A DNA stretch of 38,872 nt from an uncultured bacterium (GCA_902761275.1 CACWJS010000055.1:1-38872); one strand, 5' to 3'. Shown: positions 26,375 through 34,199, numbered from the stretch's first letter. Translations and numbers: made by a program. Notes: generated by a model not told the origin, from the sequence alone.

Positions 26375-26403
26375 TTGCGCCGCAGACGGAGGTATGATAA
26401 CAT
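26375..26403 (+). promoter_or_regulatory. Promoter of the XylR-type regulator, probably leaderless transcript
   Basis: TTGCGC (26375-26380), 17-base spacer, TGATAACAT as an extended -10 (TAACAT at 26398-26403). The expected transcription start falls at about 26410, at or next to the ATG at 26411. The GGAGG at 26388-26392 is 18 bases from the ATG and lies within the promoter spacer, so it cannot serve as ribosome site. Confidence 0.5.
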
Positions 26404-26410
26404 ATCCGCC

Positions 26411-27619
26411 ATGAGAAGACAGCATGCGGCGATTCCACGAAACATTCTGGTGTCCTTCGACATTTCGTCAATAGCCGGGCGCGACCAGCTTTCCGGCGTT
26501 TTGCGCTATCTGCGCAGCAGACCGCAATGGACGCCGCGACTCGTCGCGAACCCGGTGGATTTCACACCCGCGCTTGTGAGAGGGGCACGATCGGCGCATG
26601 TCGACGGAATCATAGTCAACCACGCGGGGTCTCCGGAGGCGGAACACGCGCTTGCAGAATCTGACGTGCCTCTCGCAGTTGTCGGCATCCGAAGCCAAGT
26701 CCTCCTGTCGCGGAAGTCCGCCATCGCGTTTATCCGCAACGACAACATCGAGACGGGCCGCATCGCGGCGCGGTACTTCCGCTCGCTCGGCAACTTCAGA
26801 TCGTTCGGCTACATACCGGCGGCGCATTCCGGCGAAGAATGGTCCACCGGCAGGGAATACGGCTTCCGTACGGAACTCAACCGCTATGGGCGCAGGCTTT
26901 CGGTCTTCCAGGGTGCGGCCGATGCGGGGGCGTCGCCGCTCGCGCTCGCAGAGTGGCTCGTCTCCCTCCAGAAGCCGGCCGCCGTGTTTGCGGCATGGGA
27001 CTATCCGGCGATGCAGGCGCTTGAGGCGTGCCGTTCCGAAAGGCTCAAAGTGCCCCACGACGTAGCGGTTCTCGGAGTGGACAACGACAGTCTCGTCTGC
27101 GACGCGACGGTTCCGCCCCTTTCGAGCATACCGTTCGACTACGAACGGCAGGGGTACGAATCGGCGGCGGCGCTCGCCGTGCTTTTCGAAAAGCCCGCGG
27201 CACACCTGCAAAAGCCCCTGACCGTCATGTGCCGCCCGCTTCCAGTGTTCGTGCGCGAGTCCGCTACGGCTACATCCCCCGCGTCTGACCTGCTGAAGCG
27301 CGCGATGCGGTACATCGCGAAGAACGCCGCGAAGGGAATATCGATGCGCGACGTAGCGCGCGAACTCGGCGTGTCGCAGAGTCTGCTGTCGCTCCGCTTC
27401 CGCGAATTCTCCGGCGGGACGGTCATGGACGCCGTCATCGCCGCAAGGATCCAAAAGGCGAAGCATCTGCTCGCGACGACGAACAGATCGATCAAGGACA
27501 TAACCGCGGCATCTGGCTTCCGAAACGCCAACTACATGAAGTCGGCCTTCAAGCGGATCATCGGCATGACAATGCGCGACTACCGCACCAAGATGCAGAA
27601 AACGACAAAACAGGTTTGA
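26411..27619 (+). CDS. XylR-type transcriptional regulator (LacI-like sensor, AraC HTH)
   Basis: 402 aa, the only clear plus-strand gene. ATG 26411 was chosen because the protein then starts MRRQHAAIPRNILVSFD, directly before the sensor domain. Residues about 10-275 form a LacI/GalR-type periplasmic-binding sensor (RDQLSGVLRYLR; VDGIIVNHAG; FIRNDNIETGRIAARYF; KPAAVFAAWDY; VAVLGVDNDSLVCDATVPPL; FDYERQGYESAAAL). Residues about 290-395 carry an AraC/XylS double helix-turn-helix (ISMRDVARELGVSQSLLSLRF; SIKDITAASGFRNANYMKSAFKR). This is the layout of E. coli XylR, an activator that binds a sugar in the sensor. It reads divergently from the SGNH operon and the conserved 58-bp element lies between them, so it probably activates that operon, and perhaps the two surface-protein genes with the same element. 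A small hairpin ACCGT/ACGGT (27629-27644) follows the stop codon. Confidence 0.88.
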   Translation: MRRQHAAIPRNILVSFDISSIAGRDQLSGVLRYLRSRPQWTPRLVANPVDFTPALVRGARSAHVDGIIVNHAGSPEAEHALAESDVPLAVVGIRSQVLLSRKSAIAFIRNDNIETGRIAARYFRSLGNFRSFGYIPAAHSGEEWSTGREYGFRTELNRYGRRLSVFQGAADAGASPLALAEWLVSLQKPAAVFAAWDYPAMQALEACRSERLKVPHDVAVLGVDNDSLVCDATVPPLSSIPFDYERQGYESAAALAVLFEKPAAHLQKPLTVMCRPLPVFVRESATATSPASDLLKRAMRYIAKNAAKGISMRDVARELGVSQSLLSLRFREFSGGTVMDAVIAARIQKAKHLLATTNRSIKDITAASGFRNANYMKSAFKRIIGMTMRDYRTKMQKTTKQV

Positions 27620-27729
27620 CTCACAGCTACCGTGCGATTACGGTGCGGACGAAATCTGCCGCCGAAAGAACTGCTGCACAACCAATTCCACTTGCCTCCA
27701 TTGCAGTTTCAACACAAATGTGCAAAGGG

Positions 27730-27963
27730 TCAGCGAACAATTTCATAATAGCAAGTCGCCTCGGTGGGGTCGCGGGCGGTGTTCGCCGCAAATGAAACCT
27801 TCCCGCCCTTCTGAACGGCCGGCACTTCGCCACGACGCGTACCGTCCGCATCGAGAGCATATACCTTGCATGGCTTCCCGTCAGCAAACGCGAGCGTCAC
27901 TTCCGCCACGCTCCGACGCATGAGGTGCGGCAGCCGTCCCCACTTGAGCAGTACCTTCTTCGA
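27730..27963 (-). pseudogene. Out-of-frame C-terminal tail of the GH-A hydrolase
   Basis: About 77 codons in another frame than the main gene read as the expected end of that protein: KVLLKWGRLPHLMRRSVAEV, then a beta strand VTLAFADGKPCKVYALDADG, then FAANTARDPTEATCYYEIVR and stop. The main frame instead ends in a Ser/Arg/Cys-rich tail. The joint lies near 27,963. From memory of this family about 20 residues seem absent at the joint, which would mean a small deletion and not a one-base error. Confidence 0.6.
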
Positions 27964-30425
27964 ATAAGCAGAAGACGCCCGGAACTTGCGATCGGCGAAT
28001 CGTCGAGCGCACTCACCCATACTGCGGCAGGCGATTTTCCGTCGAGCTTCACCGTCAGCGGGCCGACCATACGCTCGCCACATTCCGCGAAGAAACCGGC
28101 TGTGCGCGGCGTGTCCACGCCGAAGAGTCGCCTCTCGCGGTCGATGATCACCTGCCCGTCGCCTGGAAGCGTGCCCTCGGCCAGGCGTTGGTAGTCGTCT
28201 GCCGTGCGCGAAAATATTTCAGGGAAAAGCCCTCCGGAGTCCGCATCCGCCGGAAGCGCGTCGGCGACGAGAGTGCCGATGCGGGCGTGCCAGCCGAACC
28301 ACATGTCCGCGATATTCAAATGGGGACCGCGGCCGAAGTCGTGGCGGAGCGCCTTCTCCGGCAAGACGACCGAATGTCTCTTGGCGAGTGGCTTCATGTC
28401 CCCGCGCAGGTAGAGCATCGTGACGGCGCGCTCGGTCGCCCTCTGTAGCGGATCCCTGGCAACGTCGAAGTAGTGGATCGGCTGCGGCTTGAGAAGCCCC
28501 TCGGCATTGTGGCTCCAGGCGAAGCGCCAGATGCCGTCGTATTCCTGAAGCGCGGCCTGTGCGCCCAGCATCATGCCGCCGACGCCGCGGAACTGGCCGG
28601 GGCCCGAGTAGTTGAACTCTGTAAGCGTGAACGGACGGTCGAGGAGACGGTGCGCGGCAACCGCCTCGAAACCGGCGTTCGGGCCGCAGACGGGATTGGT
28701 GTTCGGGCACTTGCTGGGCAGCTGCCAGCTCTTTTCAAGGAATTGGGGGTGATCGACGTAGAAATGGTCATCCACATAATCGTAATGCGTGCGGACAAGC
28801 TGGTAGTGGATTGGGTTCTTCCAGCAGGAGAGATCGGTCAGCAGCACCTGCGACTTGATTTCATCGCGGACGAAAGCGGTCATTCGCCGGGCAAAGTCTG
28901 TTTCGACGTCGGCGAAGAAGAGCGAACAGGCGCAATTCTGCGGCGAGTTCTCCCAGCAGTTTTCCGGCACCTTGTCAGTGATTTTGGCATACGTCTCGGG
29001 CTCTTTCGCCTTGTGGTCGGCGAGCCACTTCTCCCACGCCGCCTTCGCCTCCGGCAGGTTCTTCATGAAGCCGTAGCCGCAGTTGCCCAGATTGCCCTCG
29101 TTGACAAGCGCAAGGAACGCGAAGGCCGGCTCGTCGGCCCAGCGGCGCCCTGTCTCCGGATTGACGTGCGTGAGGAGCTGACGCGCGAAGTCGAGATAGT
29201 TTTTGAAGGCGCCGTCGTGGAAAAGCACGAGTTCCTTGAAGTCTTTCATCGGAACACAGTCATCCCGGTCGATGCCGCAGGAACGCCAGGGGATGTTCCG
29301 CGAAATAAAAAGGTCCGTAGTCAGGTAGATGCCATGGCGGATGCACGCGTTCAGGAGGTTGTCGAGTTCGGCCATCTTCTCGGGGCGGATCGTCGTGCCG
29401 TCCTTCGGATCGCATAGATCGCGTTCATAATGGTGTATGCGCAGCGCATTGTAGCCAAGACGCGCGAGGCGCGTGCACAGATCCTCGGCATCGGCCGCAC
29501 TCATGTAGTTGGCGGAGAAACAGAGGTTGACGCCATAGAAGCGCTGCTTGACGCCAGGTCTGCCGGCGAACTCGAAATGGTCGCCTTTGCGCACGACGCG
29601 GCCGTGCTTCCCGGCAGGCGCGTCGATCCAGCCGGCGGCGGAGAAGTCGAGAGCGGTGCCGGCCTTGACGTCCGTCGTATCCTTGACAGGCACCCACGTG
29701 TCGTCTGCCCGCACAATGTATTTCGTGTCGCGGAACAAGGCCGTGACACCGCGCATCGCCATCGAGATTGTCCGCTTTTCGCCGGCGCAAAGCTTTCCAT
29801 CCCCGATCATCAGGCGAAGCAAGAAGACAGGATTGCTCCAATGACGGTCGTCCTGCACCATGCACCACGTCGGCTTGCCGAGCTTCATGCAAACCGGCGT
29901 GCAATCAGGGGCGGCGACCTCCAGCGTGTCGCAGGTTGCATCGCCCAGACGCGTAACGCCGTAGTTCTGCGGCAGCGCTACTCTCTTGTCGCCCAGGACG
30001 ACATACCCCGCCGAGGTGTGGCCGGCGAACTGTTCGCAGGGAAGCGTCCACGACAGGCAAAAGCACTTGCCCTCGAAGTCCTTCGCCGCAGTGAAATCCC
30101 AGACGAATTGCGCTACAGTCTCGTCGTTCGTCGCATCGCGGCGAAAATCATACGTCACTTTTCCACGCACAACCGGCGCATCGTCCTTGCCGACAATCAG
30201 GAAGGTGCGCGTCCAAGGTCCGTCATCGCCGGCATTTTCGTCGTCCCATCCGCCAAAGACGCGGCAGGGCCACCAGCTTGCGTCAAACAGCTTTGGCTCA
30301 AAATGGCTGCCGCGACCGGACGCGAGGGAAAATCCTCCGCCATTCGAGACGACGATATCCTCTGCGATTGCACAGTTCATGCAAGACGCGAATACGATAA
30401 GGAATGCGAGAAAGCGTTGTTTCAT
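27897..30425 (-). CDS. Secreted clan GH-A glycoside hydrolase, 3' end frameshifted
   Basis: 842 aa in this frame from ATG 30425; a TTG twelve bases upstream is less likely. Signal peptide MKQRFLAFLIVFASCMNCAIA. After an N-terminal beta-sandwich region (to about 290) comes a TIM barrel: FYGVNLCFSANYM, LGYNALRIHHYERDL, GIYLTTDLFISRNIPW, Glu443 in ALVNEGNLG as acid/base, and Glu603 in FTLTEFNYSGPGQ as nucleophile. These NE and TE positions fit a GH5/GH-A type enzyme; I cannot assign the family. It has several Cys residues. The last sensible residues are SGRLLLI; the natural C-terminus continues in another frame to 27730, so the protein is probably truncated or altered in its final beta domain. 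It reads convergently toward the XylR-type regulator and no clear promoter is visible within 140 bases upstream. Confidence 0.72.
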   Translation of the reverse strand: MKQRFLAFLIVFASCMNCAIAEDIVVSNGGGFSLASGRGSHFEPKLFDASWWPCRVFGGWDDENAGDDGPWTRTFLIVGKDDAPVVRGKVTYDFRRDATNDETVAQFVWDFTAAKDFEGKCFCLSWTLPCEQFAGHTSAGYVVLGDKRVALPQNYGVTRLGDATCDTLEVAAPDCTPVCMKLGKPTWCMVQDDRHWSNPVFLLRLMIGDGKLCAGEKRTISMAMRGVTALFRDTKYIVRADDTWVPVKDTTDVKAGTALDFSAAGWIDAPAGKHGRVVRKGDHFEFAGRPGVKQRFYGVNLCFSANYMSAADAEDLCTRLARLGYNALRIHHYERDLCDPKDGTTIRPEKMAELDNLLNACIRHGIYLTTDLFISRNIPWRSCGIDRDDCVPMKDFKELVLFHDGAFKNYLDFARQLLTHVNPETGRRWADEPAFAFLALVNEGNLGNCGYGFMKNLPEAKAAWEKWLADHKAKEPETYAKITDKVPENCWENSPQNCACSLFFADVETDFARRMTAFVRDEIKSQVLLTDLSCWKNPIHYQLVRTHYDYVDDHFYVDHPQFLEKSWQLPSKCPNTNPVCGPNAGFEAVAAHRLLDRPFTLTEFNYSGPGQFRGVGGMMLGAQAALQEYDGIWRFAWSHNAEGLLKPQPIHYFDVARDPLQRATERAVTMLYLRGDMKPLAKRHSVVLPEKALRHDFGRGPHLNIADMWFGWHARIGTLVADALPADADSGGLFPEIFSRTADDYQRLAEGTLPGDGQVIIDRERRLFGVDTPRTAGFFAECGERMVGPLTVKLDGKSPAAVWVSALDDSPIASSGRLLLIRRRYCSSGDGCRTSCVGAWRK

Positions 30426-30567
30426 ATTGCGCGGCAAGTTGCGAGAACGAAAGCGCGGAAAGCGTGTCGATCAGGAAGACATGGTAATTGCCAATACAGG
30501 AAATGCTGAAGTTCCGCGGACCACTTGCCCTTGCGCATCAGGTCGGGGTACTGGCCGTTCCCGATTG
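30426..30567 (-). pseudogene. Possible coding remnant upstream of the GH-A gene
   Basis: Between the LamG gene stop and the GH-A start, two minus-strand frames look protein-like in turn: first GQYPDLMRKGKWSAELQHF, then, after a shift near 30,497, YHVFLIDTLSALSFSQLAA. No start codon or ribosome site belongs to it. It may be the remains of a deleted gene; I do not recognise the family. Confidence 0.25.
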
Positions 30568-31773
30568 TCACCTGACGAATATGATAAAGCCGCTTTCCGC
30601 CGGCTCCGGGACGAGCAGCGCGGGGCCGGCAATGAAGTTGGCGGAGCTGGCATTGGCGTTGCCATAGAAGACGCTGTTCACAGTGTCGTAAAGCCCGACC
30701 GCGCCAGTCGCCGTGTTCGAAACGGCAATGTAGTTGCGGACAAGCTCCCCGTTGTCCCATATCTTCATCCAGTCGAGGTCCATCGGCGTTGGATAAACTG
30801 CTTCATCGCCATGATGCTCCGCGAAAACATAGGCCGTGATGCTATCCTTGACAAAATCCGACTCCTCATCGTATGTGGCGGTGTAGCCGTCAAGCGTGAA
30901 GACGTTTTTGTCGAGCGAAAAGAGATGCCGCCCCGGGCCGTATGGCGCCCCTGCCGCGAGGTTTTTCCTGTCGCCCTTCCCATAGTCCGTTTCCCATGTA
31001 TCCCTCGCGTTTGAGCCGTAGAGTCCGATGACCTGGAACTTGTTCTTGTGGTCTGAAGTGCTTTTGCCGAACGGCGCAAAGGCCTGCGAAACGTGCGGAT
31101 GGGCCGTGAAGGAGAAGTCAACGCGCGTGTTGCGGTCTGGCACGAAGCCGGTGTCGATGTAAGGCATGACATTCGCCTGGACGAGCGACGAACGCAGGTA
31201 TTCCAGCTCCACATAGCCGCTCGCCGGATTGACCACAACCTGGAAATTCGCCTCGGCCGTCTCGCCCGCGTATGTGCCTATGCCCGTGACGGACATTGTG
31301 GCCGTTCCCGCGTCGTTGGTCGTGACGGCGAAGGTGTAGTCCTGCCCCGCCTTCAGTTTTGCGCCGCCACACCTGACGACAGGGGAATAGACCGGCTCGC
31401 TCCTGCTGCCGCTTTTCTGCACCGAAACGACCGCCATTCCCTCCTGTTCGTCGGCCTTGGCGGGGCCCGCCGTGAAGGAGCCGCCCGAGCCGGCGTTCTC
31501 GAGGAATCGCCCGGCCACGGTGTCGTAAGCGCCGACGACGCCGTCGGAGTCGCGTCGTGCGGGAACCAGGTTCATCACCTCGGAGAACGAGCCGTTCAGC
31601 AATCTGGCGTAGTAGAACTTGCCGTCGTAGCCGCGGCTCGTCGGCACGGTGTCGCTGCGGTTGTAGTAGGAGCCGAAGAGCACAGGATTGCTCCCGAAGC
31701 TGCCCGTTGCCCGATCAACCTTCCAAAGAGACCCGTCGATATAGAGAACTCCGTTGGACAAATTTGAAGACAT
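30568..31773 (-). CDS. Tandem LamG-type surface protein, C-terminal part
   Basis: Reads as protein from about 31758 (NGVLYIDGSLWKVDRATG) to the stop. The ATG at 31773 has GGGGAG just before it but lies inside the upstream frame. Content: the end of a first concanavalin/LamG-like domain (GKFYYARLLNGSFSEVMNLVPARR), then a short Ig-like repeat (GGAKLKAGQDYTFAVTTND, TATMSVTGIGTYAGE), then a second LamG-like domain opening GYVELEYLRSS and YIDTGFVPDRNTRVDFSF. The end is VPEPAESGFIIFVR. VPEP recalls PEP-CTERM, but no membrane helix or Arg cluster follows, so it is not a standard one. The last residues match the tails of two other surface proteins in this window. Joined to the N-terminal part by a +1 shift, the protein would be about 539 aa. 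Probably a cell-surface glycan-binding or adhesion protein. Confidence 0.65.
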   Translation of the reverse strand: MSSNLSNGVLYIDGSLWKVDRATGSFGSNPVLFGSYYNRSDTVPTSRGYDGKFYYARLLNGSFSEVMNLVPARRDSDGVVGAYDTVAGRFLENAGSGGSFTAGPAKADEQEGMAVVSVQKSGSRSEPVYSPVVRCGGAKLKAGQDYTFAVTTNDAGTATMSVTGIGTYAGETAEANFQVVVNPASGYVELEYLRSSLVQANVMPYIDTGFVPDRNTRVDFSFTAHPHVSQAFAPFGKSTSDHKNKFQVIGLYGSNARDTWETDYGKGDRKNLAAGAPYGPGRHLFSLDKNVFTLDGYTATYDEESDFVKDSITAYVFAEHHGDEAVYPTPMDLDWMKIWDNGELVRNYIAVSNTATGAVGLYDTVNSVFYGNANASSANFIAGPALLVPEPAESGFIIFVR

Positions 31774-32188
31774 GCTTCTCCCCTTCCGCAAGGACGTAGG
31801 AAAGTTCGTAGTATGTGTTTTTGACATCGGCGAGAGCGTGGTAGCTCCTCGAAGGCGTGTAAACCCAGAAGGCCGTCTCCATGCCATCCCCCATCTTAGA
31901 CCAAAAGATGCACGACTGCAAGTTTGCATCCGCATGCTTGTCGTAGGCGAAGGCGATTTCGAGCGTCGAATCGTGATCAATGGAAGCCCCGGTGTCGAGC
32001 CAGAATTTGAGCGGCGTCGTGGAGTTGTTGGCCGCGCCGTTGCCGGACATCGAGAAATACTGGAGCTCGGTGTAGCCGGAAGGCAGGGCCGCCTGCGCGG
32101 CGTATGCGCCGCACAGAATAGCGGCCGCGACCAGGAGTCTGCGGCAATTGCACCCCTTGGAAAACCTGTTGTTTCGCGATGTTACCAT
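31715..32188 (-). CDS. Tandem LamG-type surface protein, N-terminal part
   Basis: ATG 32188 is chosen over an ATG 15 bases upstream, because AAGGA lies seven bases before it and the start then aligns with that of the leucine-rich-repeat gene at 35426. Signal region MVTSRNNRFSKGCNCRRLLVA closely matches the other gene's MITLQNTMFSRGGGNYRNLL, although the mature proteins are unrelated. The mature part opens LPSGYTELQYFSMSG, the usual entry to this LamG-like domain, and continues as good protein to HVFKF at residue 143. There the frame breaks; the continuation is in the +1 frame (skip one base near 31759) and this frame ends 14 codons later. Transcribed from the promoter at 32237-32266. Confidence 0.65.
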   Translation of the reverse strand: MVTSRNNRFSKGCNCRRLLVAAAILCGAYAAQAALPSGYTELQYFSMSGNGAANNSTTPLKFWLDTGASIDHDSTLEIAFAYDKHADANLQSCIFWSKMGDGMETAFWVYTPSRSYHALADVKNTYYELSYVLAEGEKHVFKFVQRSSLYRRVSLEG

Positions 32189-32236
32189 GGTACATTCCTT
32201 CATTGACGGAAGACTTTTGCCGAACAGTTTGTTGCA

Positions 32237-32266
32237 ATTTTACCATATTACGCTTCCCTCCGTCAA
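32237..32266 (-). promoter_or_regulatory. Promoter of the LamG-type surface-protein gene
   Basis: Minus strand TTGACG (32261-32266), 18-base spacer, TGGTAAAAT as an extended -10 (TAAAAT at 32237-32242). The leader is about 43 bases. Confidence 0.75.
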
Positions 32267-32324
32267 ATATCTGCCGCACGCAATCCTGCAACGATTATGT
32301 CATTTATCTGCTAATGGCGAAAAG
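32267..32324 (-). promoter_or_regulatory. Conserved upstream element, copy at the LamG gene
   Basis: 58 bases directly upstream of the -35 box, at the same spacing as the copies at 26292-26349 and 35505-35562. The plus strand contains GCAATCCTGCAA, then TTATGTCATTTATCTGC, then TAATGGCGAAAAG. Confidence 0.55.
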
Positions 32325-32386
32325 AGTAGTGCGTCCGCGTCAATTGCGCGGCAATCGGTCACCGCACGGCGCGAAAAGTGAGTGTC

Positions 32387-32473
32387 TCACATCCAGCGGG
32401 CCTTGTAGAAGCGTGCGCCAGGGAAAGGTCCGACGACCCTGGAACCGTCTGCAACAAGGTCATGTCCGTACTG
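32387..32473 (-). pseudogene. Fragment of a DUF6528 gene with internal deletion
   Basis: The minus strand reads YGHDLVADGS followed at once by RVVGPFPGARFYKARWM and stop. Both pieces are near-identical to the complete DUF6528 gene (35625-36530), but about 192 bases between them are missing, an in-frame loss of 64 codons. The 5' end of the fragment is cut where the AAA/PD-(D/E)XK gene's 3' end begins. A remnant of a tandem duplication. Confidence 0.85.
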
Positions 32474-32484
32474 TGCAAAGTTAT

Positions 32485-34044
32485 CTAAATCTCCTCCACG
32501 AGCTCCTCGACTATGGTGCGCTTTTCGGCGGAGAAGGAAATGCCGATCAGTGTGATGCGCTTCTTCGAGAGCGCATACTTGCCCGCGTAGTCCTTGCCCT
32601 TGATCTGCTCCATCGCCTCGGCGGCCGAGCGGTCGAGCTTGAACTCCACGATGTATATGTAGCCGGGGACATCGATCTCCATGTCGATGCGCCCGTCGTT
32701 CGTCTGAACCTCGCAACAGACTCCAACGCCTATCGCCTTCAGCACAACATACACAATCGTCTGCCACATCTGCTCGTTCTGCCGGTCGGTGAGGCTGTAT
32801 GGTATATTGGCGAAAAACACCTTCAGGGCCTTCATGAACTTCGGCACGTCATGCTCGTAAAGAGCTTCCGCCGCCGCAATCTGCGCGGATTCCGCGCGCA
32901 TCGGCTCCAATCCGGCATACGCCGGCGCGAGCTTAGTCACAAAGGAGTTCTGGACTTCAAAATTCGGGAAACCGAGGCTGTATTTGCGGATCCCCCCCAT
33001 CTGCCGGAATCCCTTGATGGTGAGGTAGCCGGTCTGGTAGAGGAGCGTGACAATTTTCGGGTTGTCGGGCTCGTATGCGTTCAGCACGTCCTCGCCGATG
33101 TCGATGGTCGAGAAGTCGAGAGGATGCTCCTTCAAGATGTTTATCAGAAACGTAGGGACCGCCGTCGCCGACCAGTAGTCGTTGAACTTCCCTGCCTCAA
33201 AGCAGCATCCCAGTGACACCGGGTTGATGACGGGCTTGGCGTTTTCCTCGAACTTGTACCCATCGTACCACTCGACGATTTTCGCAAACGCCCCTTCGTC
33301 CGTCAACCCGTTGGTCTCGGCAAGCTCGTGGATACGCCCTGGGAAATACTGCAGAACCTCGTCGTGCGTGTAGCCGAAGAGCGTGGCGGCCTGAGGGAGC
33401 ATCGTCCAGTCCTTCAGGTTGTTGAGATCGGAAAAGATCGACACCTTGGAAAACTTCGAGACGCCGGTGATGAACGTGAAGCGCTGCTTCGACTCCTCGT
33501 ATTTAACAACACCGTAGAAAGGCTTGAGAAAGTCCCTGAACTTGACAACATCCGGCGTATTGAGGGCCTTGAGGAGAGGCTTGTCGTATTCGTCAATCAA
33601 GAGGACCATGCGACCATCCGGCGACTGCGCCGCCACGCCATGAATGAGGTCGCGGAAAATGTCGGGCATCAACTTGCCGCAATCCAATGTCAAGCCATGG
33701 GCGTTCGCCTGCAGGGCGAAATAATCCTTTAACGATTTCTCCAGATCCTCGACCGTATCATACTGCATCGTCCCCATGTCGAGGTGCAGGACAGGCCACT
33801 TCTTCGACCAGTCCCACTTCGACTCGATCGCAAGCCCCTTGAACAGCTCCCGCTGGCCGAGGAAAAGCGACTTCAGGGTGGAGACGGCGAGCGACTTTCC
33901 GAACCTGCGCGGACGGGCGATGAAGAACTGCGCACCGGCTTCTCCGGAGGCCATGGCATAGAGGGCTTCCGTCTTGTCAACGTATGTGAAGCCGTCTTCG
34001 CGCAGCCGGGAGAACGTGTATATGTCTGTAGCAACCTTTTCCAC
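32485..34044 (-). CDS. AAA-ATPase-like protein with PD-(D/E)XK nuclease domain
   Basis: 519 aa, PF09820-type AAA domain followed by a PDDEXK_9-type domain. N-terminus IYTFSRLREDGFTYVDKTEALY is the family signature. The Walker A is the usual variant RPRRFGKS (about residues 44-51), Walker B is VLLIDEYDKPL, and a sensor-like ITGVSKFSKVSIFSDLNNL follows. The C-terminal nuclease core shows GRIDMEIDVPGYIYIVEFKLD, that is, D...ExK. Families of this kind are often present in many copies per genome; their role is not settled (proposed links to mobile elements or conflict systems). The start is GTG 34044 with no ribosome site and a promoter immediately upstream, so the mRNA is probably leaderless. The gene sits between the copies of a duplicated segment, as if inserted into it. 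Confidence 0.88.
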   Translation of the reverse strand: MEKVATDIYTFSRLREDGFTYVDKTEALYAMASGEAGAQFFIARPRRFGKSLAVSTLKSLFLGQRELFKGLAIESKWDWSKKWPVLHLDMGTMQYDTVEDLEKSLKDYFALQANAHGLTLDCGKLMPDIFRDLIHGVAAQSPDGRMVLLIDEYDKPLLKALNTPDVVKFRDFLKPFYGVVKYEESKQRFTFITGVSKFSKVSIFSDLNNLKDWTMLPQAATLFGYTHDEVLQYFPGRIHELAETNGLTDEGAFAKIVEWYDGYKFEENAKPVINPVSLGCCFEAGKFNDYWSATAVPTFLINILKEHPLDFSTIDIGEDVLNAYEPDNPKIVTLLYQTGYLTIKGFRQMGGIRKYSLGFPNFEVQNSFVTKLAPAYAGLEPMRAESAQIAAAEALYEHDVPKFMKALKVFFANIPYSLTDRQNEQMWQTIVYVVLKAIGVGVCCEVQTNDGRIDMEIDVPGYIYIVEFKLDRSAAEAMEQIKGKDYAGKYALSKKRITLIGISFSAEKRTIVEELVEEI

Positions 34045-34053
34045 AATGCGCCT

Positions 34054-34082
34054 ATTATCTCACAAATAAACGGCGCGGTCAA
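34054..34082 (-). promoter_or_regulatory. Promoter of the AAA-ATPase gene, probably leaderless transcript
   Basis: Minus strand TTGACC (34077-34082), 17-base spacer, GATAAT (34054-34059), with TG before the -10. The expected start of transcription, about 34047, is only about three bases from GTG 34044. Confidence 0.7.
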
Positions 34083-34113
34083 GCATGGTCTTGCGGGGCC
34101 GTCCCCAACTGAA

Positions 34114-34199
34114 CTACCTGACGATCAGGAAGAATCCGCCGCCGCTCTTCACCTCGCCATAGGTGAGGAACGCGGCGTCTGCGAAAAGCGCCGCGACAA
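34114..34199 (-). pseudogene. Out-of-frame second C-terminal tail after the LRR gene
   Basis: Directly after the LRR gene stop, a different frame encodes VVVAALFADAAFLTYGEVK and then SGGGFFLIVR with a TAG stop at 34114-34116. This is another example of the Gly-hydrophobic-V-R tail found on the surface proteins here. It could be the original end of the LRR protein reached by a -1 shift, or the relic of a second surface-protein gene. Confidence 0.5.

Larger units (their letters stand above)
32214..32442. repeat. Duplicated segment, copy 1 (partner 35452-35680)
   Basis: 229 bases that align without gaps to 35452-35680, with about 15 mismatches counted by eye (near 93% identity). The segment contains the promoter and upstream element of a surface-protein gene and the 3' end of the DUF6528 gene. 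Weaker similarity continues into the signal-peptide codons of both surface-protein genes. Confidence 0.9.

Noticed and set aside
26394-26414. Six-codon leader peptide before the regulator
   Set aside because: GGAGG is only one base from its ATG and the predicted transcription start lies downstream of it; kept only as a side note.
30427-30437. TTGCGCGGCAA near the GH-A start, also present in the duplicated segments, as an operator
   Set aside because: Only four-base arms are symmetric, and in the duplicated segments it is part of the terminator stem; chance is the simpler explanation.
30568-30620. VPEP near the end of the LamG protein as a PEP-CTERM signal
   Set aside because: Only ten residues follow, with no membrane helix and no closing Arg cluster.
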